Source: CAKOSP01 sp964549115 (GTDB taxonomy: Bacteria; Bacillota_I; Bacilli_A; RF39; UBA660). From it: 31,990 nucleotides of DNA. The notes under the pieces were generated by a model that worked only from the letters and a program-made list of their open reading frames with translations, did not search any database and had not been told where the DNA came from. The stretch is from the NCBI GenBank assembly GCA_964549115.1, contig CAZJTX010000006.1, positions 1 to 31,990 on the forward strand, in the 5' to 3' direction. The translations under genes were made by a program, and so were the position numbers. Below, one piece after another: positions 14,805 through 23,479 of this stretch (positions are counted from its first letter, which is position 1; each line of letters begins with the position of its first letter).

Positions 14805-15281
14805 TTATTGTGCTGGTGTTGATCCCGATGGGCAAACTCCTGAAAAAGTATCAGGCTCCGACTTTACTATATTAGTCGCTGTTATAGCACCGTCTACGTT
14901 GTTTACTAAAAGATAATAACCATTTTTATGATCTGCAAGATGAATGTCATATTCATATGAAGTTACTCCTCCAGTTACTACTCTTCTTGCTCTTACATGA
15001 CCTGAAAAACCATTTGTTACATCATATTTAATTTTTCTAACATATTCTTGACTTACTAAATACTGTATTGAGTAACAATCATAATTGTTTTGATTAATTT
15101 CATCTGCTAATACTGCAGTCTCAGCAGCGTTTAAAACATTATTCGCTGTACTTGCAAAAGCTCCTTCTCTTGCTTGAGTCATTAAAGGTATAACGTTATT
15201 TACCGCAATTAACATTATTATAGCTAAAACGATAATAACGGCTAATAATTCAACTAATGTGAACCCTTTTTTCTCTTTCAT
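14805..15281 (-). CDS. type IV prepilin-like protein
   Basis: 158 aa. The N-terminus has the prepilin peptidase site K-K-G6/F7-T-L-V-E11 followed by a hydrophobic helix (residues 7-29), as in ComGC and type II pseudopilins. The C-terminal part is globular with two cysteines (in NYDCYS and SGVCPSG) that could form a disulfide. It could be a competence pseudopilin or a surface pilin. No prepilin peptidase, ATPase or platform gene is nearby, so its machine is encoded elsewhere or lost. It has its own strong promoter and terminator. Confidence 0.85.
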   Translation of the reverse strand: MKEKKGFTLVELLAVIIVLAIIMLIAVNNVIPLMTQAREGAFASTANNVLNAAETAVLADEINQNNYDCYSIQYLVSQEYVRKIKYDVTNGFSGHVRARRVVTGGVTSYEYDIHLADHKNGYYLLVNNVDGAITATNIVKSEPDTFSGVCPSGSTPAQ

Positions 15282-15306
15282 AATTTCATACTCCTCTTAT
15301 AATAAA

Positions 15307-15335
15307 ATAATACTACAAAAATAAGTGTTAGTCAA
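15307..15335 (-). promoter_or_regulatory. promoter of the prepilin-like gene
   Basis: Minus-strand TTGACT (15335-15330), 17-base spacer, TATTAT (15312-15307); AGAGGAG ribosome site follows. Confidence 0.8.
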
Positions 15336-15341
15336 TAAAAA

Positions 15342-17858
15342 TCATATTTTGAAATCGTCAATGAAATTTTCTAAAGTTAATTGTTCAGATTTTGGAGCCG
15401 ATGTTTCTTCTTTAACTTTTTCATTGTTTTTTGTTTTTACTTCTTTATTATTAACCCTATTATTCATATCTATTAATTCTTTTTTCAACACTATTTCATC
15501 CACTTTTTTCTTAGAAATTACTCCGCCTACACTTTGTAAATCTAATATTGAAATTTCACTATTTTTAATTTCAGTTATTTTTGTATCCATTCTTAATAAA
15601 TTAATATCTTTAGATGATGTTAAATAAGCAAAATTAATTTTATAATCTTTAGATTTAACTTTCTTAAATAACATACTGCCTCTTTTAGCTCTGGTAAAAC
15701 TAATTAAGTCTTCTATCTTAATTCTCTTAGCAGTTTTATAATTGGTAAATATATTCAGGTATTCTTTATCGGGATCAATACTTGTACCATATATTACATA
15801 ATCATCTTTTAGATTAATACCTCTAACTCCTCTAGCTTTAACCCCTACTGAAGATATTTCCTCTGATAAAAACCTTAAATAATAACCATTATTAGTTACG
15901 ATTAGTATTTCATCTCTTTCTACTTCTACATCTACTAATTCATCTTCTTTATCTAAGTTAATTCCCATCATTGGTTTAGAATATCTAGTTACTTCAAAAT
16001 CTTTTAATAAAACTTTTTTAACTACACCCTTTTTAGTAAACATACATATATTTCTGTCTTCTTCTTTTAATATCATGCTTCCAATTATTCTCTCACCTGC
16101 CGATATTAAAATTGTATTACTAATATGTTTTCCTATTTCTTTCCATCTAACTTCTGGTATTTCATGAATTGGCAAATATAAATAATTACCCAAATTTGTG
16201 AATAATAACAATCTGTCTTGAGTTGTTACTTTAAATAAATTAGTAATATAATCTCCAGGTTTTAATGTTGTATCATCTTCACTTGATGCATAACTTTTGT
16301 AGCTAACTCTTTTTACATAACCTTCATTAGTTACTACAACCACAACATTTTCAATAGGTATCATTTCCGTTGCATCTATTTTGATTTCCATTACTTCATC
16401 TTCAATTATTGTTTTTCTAGGAACTCCAAATTCTTTTTTGATATTTCTTAGTTCTAGTTTCATAACTTGTTTTAGTTTATTTTCATCAGCCAATATTTCT
16501 TCTAAGCCTGCTATTGCTCTTTTTAATTTCTCACTTTCATCTTTTAAAACAGTAACATCAGTATTAGTTAATTTATATAATTGCAACATAACAATAGCTT
16601 CGGCTTGTTCCTCTGTGAACTCATATTCAAGTACTAAGTTCTTTTTAGCATCTGATTTATTTTTACTTTTTCTAATTGTCTTAATTACTTCATCTAATAT
16701 AGATATAGCTTTTATTAAACCTTCCACTATATGAAATCTTTTTTTGAAATAAGCTAAATCAAATTCAGTTCTTTTTGTAATTACTTCTCTTTGAAAAGCT
16801 ATATAAGCATCCAACATTTCTAAAATACCAAGTAACATTGGTCTTCTATTTACAATCGAAACCATGTTGTAATTAAAAGTTGTTTGTAAATCTGTATTTT
16901 TATATAAATAATTTAATATTAATTCTTTATTTACATTTGCTTTTAAATCTACAACTATTTTTAATCCTGTTCTATCAGTTTCGTCTCTTACTTCACTAAT
17001 GCCATCTATTTTTTTATCTATTCTAATTAAATCTATTTTGTTAACCAAATTAGCTTTATTAACATCAAATGGTATTTCAGTAATAATAATTTGTTGTTTA
17101 CCTTTTACTTTTTTAAACTCAACTTTACTTCTTACTACTACTCGACCTTTTCCTGTTTTAAAAGCTTTTTTTATTCCATCTCTTCCTTCAACTATTCCAC
17201 CAGTTGAAAAATCAGGTCCTTTTACTATATCTAAAATAGTGCTTAATCTAACATTAGGAGTATCTATCTTTTTAATAGTAGCATCTATTATTTCACTTAA
17301 ATTATGAGGGGGAATATTAGTAGCGTATCCTGCCGATATACCGCTAGCTCCATTTACCAAAAGATGTGGAAACTTTGCCGGCAACACAGTAGGTTCTAAT
17401 AATCTATCATCAAAATTAGGAGACCAACTAACTGTTTCCTTTTCTAAATCTTTTAATAATTCCAAACTAATTTTAGAAAGTCTTGCTTCGGTATAACGAT
17501 ATGCAGCAGCAGTATCTCCATCAAGAGATCCATTATTACCATGCATATCTACTAATATATGATTTTGTTTCCAACACTGGCTCATTCTTACCATTGCATC
17601 ATAAACAGAAGAATCCCCATGTGGATGATATTTACCTAAAACTTCCCCTACTGTTGAGGCACATTTAACATAATTTTTATTATGTAAATTATTAGTTTTA
17701 TACATCGCATATAAAATTCTTCTTTGAACTGGTTTAAGTCCATCCCTTACATCTGGTATTGCTCTATCTTGAATAATTTGTTTAGCATATCTACCAAACC
17801 TATCACCCATTATTTCTTCTAGAGCATAATCTTCAATTCTTTTTAATAAATCGTCCAT
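15342..17858 (-). CDS. parC: DNA topoisomerase IV subunit A
   Basis: 838 aa. The breakage-reunion domain shows RAIPDVRDGLKPVQRRILY and the catalytic Y122 in AAAYRYTEARL; the quinolone region reads HPHGDSSVYDAM with S83 and acidic D87, so no classic resistance change. The C-terminal half forms a beta-pinwheel made of repeats such as NEGYVKRVSYKSY, KKGVVKKVLLKDF and YKTAKRIKIEDL. With ParE it decatenates daughter chromosomes. The missing GyrA-box and the ParE-type partner 7 bases upstream support ParC over GyrA. It ends with a charged, disordered tail. Confidence 0.94.
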   Translation of the reverse strand: MDDLLKRIEDYALEEIMGDRFGRYAKQIIQDRAIPDVRDGLKPVQRRILYAMYKTNNLHNKNYVKCASTVGEVLGKYHPHGDSSVYDAMVRMSQCWKQNHILVDMHGNNGSLDGDTAAAYRYTEARLSKISLELLKDLEKETVSWSPNFDDRLLEPTVLPAKFPHLLVNGASGISAGYATNIPPHNLSEIIDATIKKIDTPNVRLSTILDIVKGPDFSTGGIVEGRDGIKKAFKTGKGRVVVRSKVEFKKVKGKQQIIITEIPFDVNKANLVNKIDLIRIDKKIDGISEVRDETDRTGLKIVVDLKANVNKELILNYLYKNTDLQTTFNYNMVSIVNRRPMLLGILEMLDAYIAFQREVITKRTEFDLAYFKKRFHIVEGLIKAISILDEVIKTIRKSKNKSDAKKNLVLEYEFTEEQAEAIVMLQLYKLTNTDVTVLKDESEKLKRAIAGLEEILADENKLKQVMKLELRNIKKEFGVPRKTIIEDEVMEIKIDATEMIPIENVVVVVTNEGYVKRVSYKSYASSEDDTTLKPGDYITNLFKVTTQDRLLLFTNLGNYLYLPIHEIPEVRWKEIGKHISNTILISAGERIIGSMILKEEDRNICMFTKKGVVKKVLLKDFEVTRYSKPMMGINLDKEDELVDVEVERDEILIVTNNGYYLRFLSEEISSVGVKARGVRGINLKDDYVIYGTSIDPDKEYLNIFTNYKTAKRIKIEDLISFTRAKRGSMLFKKVKSKDYKINFAYLTSSKDINLLRMDTKITEIKNSEISILDLQSVGGVISKKKVDEIVLKKELIDMNNRVNNKEVKTKNNEKVKEETSAPKSEQLTLENFIDDFKI

Positions 17859-17865
17859 ATCTCTC

Positions 17866-19773
17866 CTAAATTGTATAATCGTCTTCTAAAGTGAAGATTA
17901 CATTTTCATTTATCCATTCTTTTCTGGGTTCAACTTTATCCCCCATTAATACACTCACTCTTTTTTCTGCAAGTGAAGCATCAGATATATTAACTCTGAT
18001 TAATGTTCGTTTGTCTGGGTTCATTGTAGTGTCCCATAATTGATCAGGATTCATTTCTCCTAAGCCTTTATATCTTTGAATAGATGTATTTCCACTAAAC
18101 TCTTCTCTTAATTCATTTAACTCATCATCTGAGTATACGTATTTAAAATGTTTACCACTAGATAATTTATAAAGTGGAGGTTTAGCCAAATACAATTTAC
18201 CGTGTTCAATTAATGGCCTCATATATCTATAAAAGAATGTTAAAAGTAATACTTGAATATGTGCTCCATCAACGTCCGCATCAGTCATAATTATAACTTT
18301 ATCATAATTAACTTCTTCAATTTCAAATGAAGATCCTACTCCCCCACCAATTGTATATATCATGGTACTTATTTCTTCATTTTTCATTATATCTTCAACA
18401 TTGGCTTTTTCAGTATTTATAACTTTACCTCTAAGCGGAAGTATAGCTTGAAACTTTCTGTCTCTTCCGCCTTTGGCTGATCCCCCTGCTGAATCACCCT
18501 CTACTAAAAACAACTCATTTATTTTAGCATTCTTAGTTTGGGCCGGGGCTAATTTACCAGACAACTTCTTTTCTATTTTTTGTTTGTTTTTTCCACTTCT
18601 AGCTGCAGCTCTTGCTTGTCTCGCTGCTTCTCTTGCTAACTTACTCTTAAGAGCTTTATTAACAATATTAAGAGCAATTTCTTTGTTTTCTTCTAAGAAA
18701 AATTTTAGATTCTCATATGTAATACTCTCAACTATACTCCTTGCCTCAGGTGTACCTAATTTACCTTTAGTTTGTCCTTCAAACTCTAATTTATTTTCAG
18801 GTATTCTTAAATTAAGAACTATACTTAATCCTTCTCTAACATCATTACCATCTAAATTAGTGTCTTTATCTTTTAATATATTATTACTTCTTGCATACTC
18901 ATTAAATGCTTTAGTTAAACCTGTTTTAAATCCAACTTCATGAGTACCACCATCACTAGTTTTAACATTATTAACAAAAGACATAATGTTCTCATTATAT
19001 AAATCATTATATTGCATCGCTACTTCTACATTAATTTTATCTTTTTCACTACTAAAATGTATTACATCGTGTAATGTGTTTTTATTCTCATTAATATATT
19101 CAACAAAACTAATAAGACCATTGTCATAATGAAAAGTATGATGCTTTTTATCTTCTACATCTATAACTTCCGCGGTTAAACTATTAAGTAAAAATGCGGA
19201 TTCTTGCATACGCTCATTTATTGTTGTATATGAAAATTCCAAGTTTTTAAATATTTCTTTATCAGGCAAAAATGTAACTTCTGTTCCAGTTTTTTTAGTT
19301 TTACCTACTTCTTTAAGTGGTATTATTTTTTTACCACCGTCTTTAAAACTTATTTCATTTATTTTACCATCTCTATATATAGTTACTTTCATATAACTAG
19401 ATAAAGCATTTACAACTGCTGCACCTACACCGTGTAATCCACCGGATACTTTATATCCTAAATCAGCAAATTTACCACCTGCATGCAAAGTAGTAAAAAT
19501 AACTTCAGGAGTTGATTTACCCGTTTCGTGCATTCCAATAGGAATACCTCTTCCGTTGTCAAAAACAGTTACACTTTTATCTTCATTAATTGTAACTGTA
19601 ATATGATTTCCATAATCATTAATTACTTCGTCTATTGAGTTATCTATTATTTCCCACAGTAAGTGATGCATCCCTCTTTTATCAGTAGAACCAATGTACA
19701 TACCTGGTCTTTTTCTAATAGCGTCCAAACCCTCTAAAACTTTTATCGAAGATTCATTATATTCAGTATTCAT
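17866..19773 (-). CDS. parE: DNA topoisomerase IV subunit B
   Basis: 635 aa. GHKL ATPase domain: EIIDNSIDEV, FDNGRGIPIG, GGKFADLGYKVSGGLHGVGA. Toprim domain: FLVEGDSAGGSAKGGRDRKF, then LPLRGKVINTEK, and DADVDGAH with the metal-binding Asp residues; C-terminal QRYKGLGEMNPDQLW. VINTEK is the ParE version (GyrB usually has ILNVEK). The ATG is preceded by GGTGA. parE and parC are transcribed together from an extended -10 at 19792-19800. Confidence 0.95.
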   Translation of the reverse strand: MNTEYNESSIKVLEGLDAIRKRPGMYIGSTDKRGMHHLLWEIIDNSIDEVINDYGNHITVTINEDKSVTVFDNGRGIPIGMHETGKSTPEVIFTTLHAGGKFADLGYKVSGGLHGVGAAVVNALSSYMKVTIYRDGKINEISFKDGGKKIIPLKEVGKTKKTGTEVTFLPDKEIFKNLEFSYTTINERMQESAFLLNSLTAEVIDVEDKKHHTFHYDNGLISFVEYINENKNTLHDVIHFSSEKDKINVEVAMQYNDLYNENIMSFVNNVKTSDGGTHEVGFKTGLTKAFNEYARSNNILKDKDTNLDGNDVREGLSIVLNLRIPENKLEFEGQTKGKLGTPEARSIVESITYENLKFFLEENKEIALNIVNKALKSKLAREAARQARAAARSGKNKQKIEKKLSGKLAPAQTKNAKINELFLVEGDSAGGSAKGGRDRKFQAILPLRGKVINTEKANVEDIMKNEEISTMIYTIGGGVGSSFEIEEVNYDKVIIMTDADVDGAHIQVLLLTFFYRYMRPLIEHGKLYLAKPPLYKLSSGKHFKYVYSDDELNELREEFSGNTSIQRYKGLGEMNPDQLWDTTMNPDKRTLIRVNISDASLAEKRVSVLMGDKVEPRKEWINENVIFTLEDDYTI

Positions 19774-19791
19774 TAACTATTCACCACTGTA

Positions 19792-19800
19792 ATTATACCA
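19792..19800 (-). promoter_or_regulatory. parE-parC promoter (extended -10)
   Basis: Minus-strand TGG-TATAAT (19800-19792). The only -35 candidate, TTGCCA with a long 19-base spacer, lies in the preceding terminator hairpin. Confidence 0.65.
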
Positions 19801-19801
19801 T

Positions 19802-19825
19802 AAAAAAATTGCCTATTGGCAATTT
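19802..19825 (-). terminator. terminator of the Pro/Glu-rich membrane protein gene
   Basis: Arms AAATTGCC and GGCAATTT (19825-19818 / 19813-19806) with loop AATA, then a T run on the minus strand. Confidence 0.85.
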
Positions 19826-20654
19826 ATTTGTTTATATTATATTCTTCTCCTTCGATTTGATCAAAACTAAATCCATCTTCTTCCTTTAATTTTGGTAGAT
19901 CAAACTCTGTTGAGGATGACATTGGAGTTTCTTCTTCTTTTTCTGGAGTAACGATCCTTATTACCGGTCTTTCTTCTTCCGGAGTAAACACTGAAGAAAA
20001 CACTTCTTTTGGTTCGTCCAATGTTGTTGATAAATCATCAAAATTAAATTCTGGTATTTCTATTTCTTCTTTTTCTAATATTGGTGTTGGTTCAGGTTCT
20101 GGTATTTCAACAGGAATTGGTTTTACAACTGGTTCAGGTTTTACTTCAGGTTCTGGTATTACCTCTGGTTCAGGTTTTACTTCAGGCTCTGGTATTACTA
20201 CAGGAGTTGGTTCTACAACTGGTTCTTGTTTTATTTCTTCAATAGGTGCTTTAGCCTCTTTTTCTGGCGCAAATTCAAAAACTGATACACTTTCTTTTTC
20301 TTTTTCTTCTAAAGGATTATCTAATTTCTCTTTTATTTCAACCTTAGTTTCTTCTTCAAGTTTTTCATTTTTCTCATCAACTTCTTTTTCTGGTTTTTCT
20401 GGTTGAGGAATTAAAATATCCATTTCTTCTTTTTTTATTTTTTCTTTTGGTTTTTTCTTTTCTTCTTTAGACTTTTTAGGTTCTTCTTTTGATTCTTTTT
20501 TTAGCGCTTCCAATTTTCTGGTTTCTTCTAATTTTTTATCTTTTTTACCTAAAAACAATACAACAATAAACGCCACCACTAAAACCCCGATAGCGATTAA
20601 AATGTATGTTCCAAAATTTTCAATAGCATATATTTTCTCTAAAAATGCTTCCAT
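19824..20654 (-). CDS. membrane-anchored Lys/Glu/Pro-rich protein with PEPEV repeats
   Basis: 276 aa. One membrane helix at residues about 14-36, then a Lys/Glu-rich segment (40-130), a run of PEPEVKPEPEV-type repeats (about 145-195), and an acidic C-terminus with short conserved-looking islands (FNFDDLSTTLDEP, RPVIRIVTPEKE, GFSFDQIEGEEYN). The positively charged KKDKK after the helix suggests the long tail is inside the cell. I do not recognise the family. The layout resembles ZipA- or FtsY-like linkers only in shape. It sits between ftsAZ-yneF and parEC but is its own transcription unit. Confidence 0.8.
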   Translation of the reverse strand: MEAFLEKIYAIENFGTYILIAIGVLVVAFIVVLFLGKKDKKLEETRKLEALKKESKEEPKKSKEEKKKPKEKIKKEEMDILIPQPEKPEKEVDEKNEKLEEETKVEIKEKLDNPLEEKEKESVSVFEFAPEKEAKAPIEEIKQEPVVEPTPVVIPEPEVKPEPEVIPEPEVKPEPVVKPIPVEIPEPEPTPILEKEEIEIPEFNFDDLSTTLDEPKEVFSSVFTPEEERPVIRIVTPEKEEETPMSSSTEFDLPKLKEEDGFSFDQIEGEEYNINK

Positions 20655-20681
20655 TAAAATACACCTCTTTACTCTAATAAT

Positions 20682-20710
20682 AGTCTAGCACGATTTAATA
20701 TTATTATCAA
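20682..20710 (-). promoter_or_regulatory. promoter of the Pro/Glu-rich membrane protein gene
   Basis: Minus-strand TTGATA (20710-20705), 17-base spacer ending TGC, TAGACT (20687-20682). Confidence 0.65.
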
Positions 20711-20765
20711 TCAAAACATATTTGCTTTGGCTTTATTTTTATATGTTTATTAAGCTATGCGTATT

Positions 20766-20794
20766 AAAAAAAGTTGTTATTTAACAACTTTTTA
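20766..20794. terminator. terminator of the ftsA-ftsZ-yneF operon
   Basis: Perfect arms AAAAAGTTGTT (20768-20778) and AACAACTTTTT (20783-20793) with loop ATTT. Confidence 0.88.
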
Positions 20795-20795
20795 T

Positions 20796-21005
20796 TTATT
20801 TGTATTTATTCATTTCTCTCATAACTTGATTAACTTGTTTTTGACTAGGCTTTCTTCCCATGCTACTCATCATAGCTTCAATCATTTTTTCATTAATTGG
20901 TGGGTTTTTCTCCATTTGTCTCGTGAAGAAATATCTAGCCAAGAAAAATCCTGCGACCAACCCAACTAATAATCCAATTATTCCATATAATACTTGTAAC
21001 CACAT
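20796..21005 (-). CDS. yneF: UPF0154 (YneF-type) small membrane protein
   Basis: 69 aa. An N-terminal membrane helix (residues 5-27, containing GLLVGLVAGFFLARYF) is followed by the family signature KNPPINEKMIEAMMSSMGRKPSQKQVNQ. Function is unknown; the family is widespread in Firmicutes. It follows ftsZ by ten bases, so here it is the third gene of the division operon, which differs from its place in Bacillus subtilis. Confidence 0.92.
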   Translation of the reverse strand: MWLQVLYGIIGLLVGLVAGFFLARYFFTRQMEKNPPINEKMIEAMMSSMGRKPSQKQVNQVMREMNKYK

Positions 21006-21015
21006 AATAATCTCC

Positions 21016-22068
21016 TTATAAATCCGAATTTCTTAAAAATGACGGTACATCATAATCATCATCAGTCATTGGTGTTCTTCTTTTTGGCAATTCATCACTA
21101 AACAAGGCTTCTTCACCTACTACTGGGTCAAACCCTGTTGCTATAACTGTTACTATTACTTCCTCAGTTAAGTTTTCATTTTTTATAGCACCAAATATAA
21201 TATTTATATCTGTATTAGCTGCTTCTCTTACAGTTTCAATTGCGTCTTCTATTTCAAATAATGTTAAGTTTTTACCACCTGTAACATTAACAATTGCATT
21301 TGTAGCTCCTACTATTGTAGCTTCTAATAATGTATTAGCAACCGCTTGTTTTGCTGCTTCAATTGCTCTATTTTCACCAGCATTACACCCAATACCAATA
21401 ATAGCTGTTCCACTTTTTTCCATAACTGTTTTAACATCCGCAAAGTCCAAGTTAATAACACCGGTTACAGCTATTAAATCAGATATAGATTGTACACCTC
21501 TGTGAAGTACGTTATCTACTTCTTTAAATGCATCATCAAATGAAGTTGTTTTATCTATTAAATCCCTTAATCTATCGTTTGGAATTACAATTAACGAATC
21601 TACATGTTTTCTTAAATCTTCTAATCCGATTAAAGCATTTTCAGTTCTTCTTTTTCCTTCAAATCTAAATGGTTTAGTAACTATACCAACTGTTAGAGCT
21701 CCTTGTTCTTGAGCAATTTCAGCTATTATAGGTGCGGCACCTGTACCGGTTCCCCCACCCAAGCCACAAGCAACAAACACCATATCTGCGCCTTTAATCA
21801 TTTCTTCTAATTCGTTTTTAGACTCAAGTGCTGCGGCTCTTCCAACTTCTGGATTTGAACCTGCTCCTCTACCACCTGTAATTGATTCTCCTATTTGAAT
21901 CTTATTCTCAGCAAGCGATGCATTTAATACTTGTAAATCTGTATTTACAACATAAAATTCAACGCTTTTTACGCCTTCTTCAATCATTCTATTAACAGCG
22001 TTGCAACCCCCGCCACCAACACCGATTACTTTAATTTTTGCTACTTGATCCATTTCTAAACCGTTCAT
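21016..22068 (-). CDS. ftsZ: cell division protein FtsZ
   Basis: 350 aa tubulin-like GTPase that forms the Z ring. Seen: IKVIGVGGGGCNAVNRM, the signature GGGTGTG at residues 104-110, and the T7 loop NLDFADVKTVM. The C-terminus ends in DYDVPSFLRNSDL, the conserved peptide that binds FtsA, EzrA and other partners. Between the globular core (ending about residue 315) and this peptide only about 20 residues remain, a very short linker for a Firmicute FtsZ. It lies 11 bases after ftsA. Confidence 0.97.
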   Translation of the reverse strand: MNGLEMDQVAKIKVIGVGGGGCNAVNRMIEEGVKSVEFYVVNTDLQVLNASLAENKIQIGESITGGRGAGSNPEVGRAAALESKNELEEMIKGADMVFVACGLGGGTGTGAAPIIAEIAQEQGALTVGIVTKPFRFEGKRRTENALIGLEDLRKHVDSLIVIPNDRLRDLIDKTTSFDDAFKEVDNVLHRGVQSISDLIAVTGVINLDFADVKTVMEKSGTAIIGIGCNAGENRAIEAAKQAVANTLLEATIVGATNAIVNVTGGKNLTLFEIEDAIETVREAANTDINIIFGAIKNENLTEEVIVTVIATGFDPVVGEEALFSDELPKRRTPMTDDDYDVPSFLRNSDL

Positions 22069-22079
22069 TGTCTTCCTCC

Positions 22080-23324
22080 CTAACTATCAAAAAATTGTCC
22101 AAACAATTTTCCCAATATCGAACCTTCATTAAAAGTTATTTTTTTATGAAGTCCACTCAACTCTTCTTCTTCTTCTTGATTAAATATTGAAAAATCAATA
22201 TTTCGGAAATTTAAGCGATGATTATAATATTTAATTAAACCTGCACTGCTAGAATATTTATTGTGTCTTATTCCCATCTCAAACACTTCTCCTATCATAG
22301 CTTTGTTATCAAAAACTTCTTCTATGGTTTCATTAAAATCTTTTAATTCGCTTAGTCCTCCTGTAACTATTATATAACTTATTTTTCTTTTTGTTAAGGT
22401 GTTAATTTGTTTTTTTGCTAAATTAAGCATTTCAACCAACCTTGTATATATTATATCACTTAAATCCAATTGATTTATCCTAATTAAATCGCCTCTTTTA
22501 TTATCAAAAGATAAATACTCTTCAGGATCGGCACTATTTTTATGGGCCACTCCTAGTGTTTCTTTTAAATATAGTGCTTCTTTAACATTTATTTTATAGG
22601 CAAATGAAATTTCGGAATCTATACTAGAACCACCCAAATCAAGAGTATTGGTTGCGGTTAATATTCCTTTATTAAATATCGATATTTCTGTTTTATCTCT
22701 TCCAATATTAATAATGGCACCAATATCATTACTGGTTTGATTACTTGCAAATTCATAATAATCTCCTAAAGGCCCTATAACAACATCTATTATTTCCACT
22801 CCGATAGCTTCTAAACATTTAGCCACAGGTTCAATATTATTTTTAGGAATTGTTATTGCTACAGCTTTAATTATTAGTTTTTCGGCTTTTAGTCCAATGG
22901 GATTAGCCGTTTTATCAACATCGTTTAAAACAAAGCCTGTTGGCAAAATACTTATTAACTCTTGATTATCATCAACTTTATTATAAACAGATGCTTGCAT
23001 AGCTCTTGTAACATCTTTATTAGAAATTATTTTATCAGCATTAGTTATAGTTGTAACTCCCTCAGTATAAAAACAAGCTGCTCCATAACTAGGTACAGTC
23101 GTTATTACTTTCTTAATAGGTAACTCCAGAATATCTTCAGCTTTTGCAAATAATTCTTTTAATGCTTCAGTAGCGCTTTCCAAATTAACTATATAGCCAT
23201 TTTTTATACCACGTGAAATTACTTCAACCGAAGTAATAACATTTAACCTGTTTTTTAATACTTCGCCAACAATTAATTTTAAAGAACTACTTCCAACATC
23301 TAGACTAGCCAAAATTTTTCGCAT
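22080..23324 (-). CDS. ftsA: cell division protein FtsA
   Basis: 414 aa actin-like protein that anchors FtsZ to the membrane. Seen: N-terminal LASLDVGSSSLKLIVGE (phosphate 1 loop), the NIGRDKTEISIFNKG phosphate 2 region, IIVTGGLSELK (adenosine motif), and the C-terminal amphipathic helix SILGKLFGQFF that binds the membrane. First gene of the ftsA-ftsZ-yneF operon, with a near-consensus promoter. Confidence 0.96.
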   Translation of the reverse strand: MRKILASLDVGSSSLKLIVGEVLKNRLNVITSVEVISRGIKNGYIVNLESATEALKELFAKAEDILELPIKKVITTVPSYGAACFYTEGVTTITNADKIISNKDVTRAMQASVYNKVDDNQELISILPTGFVLNDVDKTANPIGLKAEKLIIKAVAITIPKNNIEPVAKCLEAIGVEIIDVVIGPLGDYYEFASNQTSNDIGAIINIGRDKTEISIFNKGILTATNTLDLGGSSIDSEISFAYKINVKEALYLKETLGVAHKNSADPEEYLSFDNKRGDLIRINQLDLSDIIYTRLVEMLNLAKKQINTLTKRKISYIIVTGGLSELKDFNETIEEVFDNKAMIGEVFEMGIRHNKYSSSAGLIKYYNHRLNFRNIDFSIFNQEEEEELSGLHKKITFNEGSILGKLFGQFFDS

Positions 23325-23347
23325 TTATTACTCCATTTTCTAAAATA

Positions 23348-23376
23348 ATTATATCTAATATGGTTTTTATTATCAA
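23348..23376 (-). promoter_or_regulatory. ftsA operon promoter
   Basis: Minus-strand TTGATA (23376-23371), 17-base spacer, TATAAT (23353-23348). Confidence 0.8.
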
Positions 23377-23427
23377 GGTTAATAAAAAAGAATAAAAGAC
23401 GTTAAATAATGGTATGTACTAGAAATA

Positions 23428-23456
23428 TTGACATTATTTAGTGATTTTGATAAAAT
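23428..23456 (+). promoter_or_regulatory. promoter of the serine hydrolase gene
   Basis: TTGACA (23428-23433), 17-base spacer ending TGA, TAAAAT (23451-23456); AAGGGGG ribosome site follows. Confidence 0.85.
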
Positions 23457-23479
23457 AATCAAGCTCAAGGGGGAAATTC

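Noticed and set aside
15342..17858. Quinolone-resistance change in ParC
   Set aside because: Ser and an acidic residue are present at both key positions (S83, D87).
18473..18943. A 156-codon open frame on the plus strand opposite parE
   Set aside because: It lies wholly inside the conserved Toprim and ATPase coding sequence, lacks a ribosome site and gives low-complexity Leu/Ser-rich protein, as expected for the shadow of an AT-rich gene.
20110..20230. Direct repeats in the PEPEV gene as CRISPR-like
   Set aside because: They are in frame codon repeats encoding Pro-Glu-Val units with no spacers.
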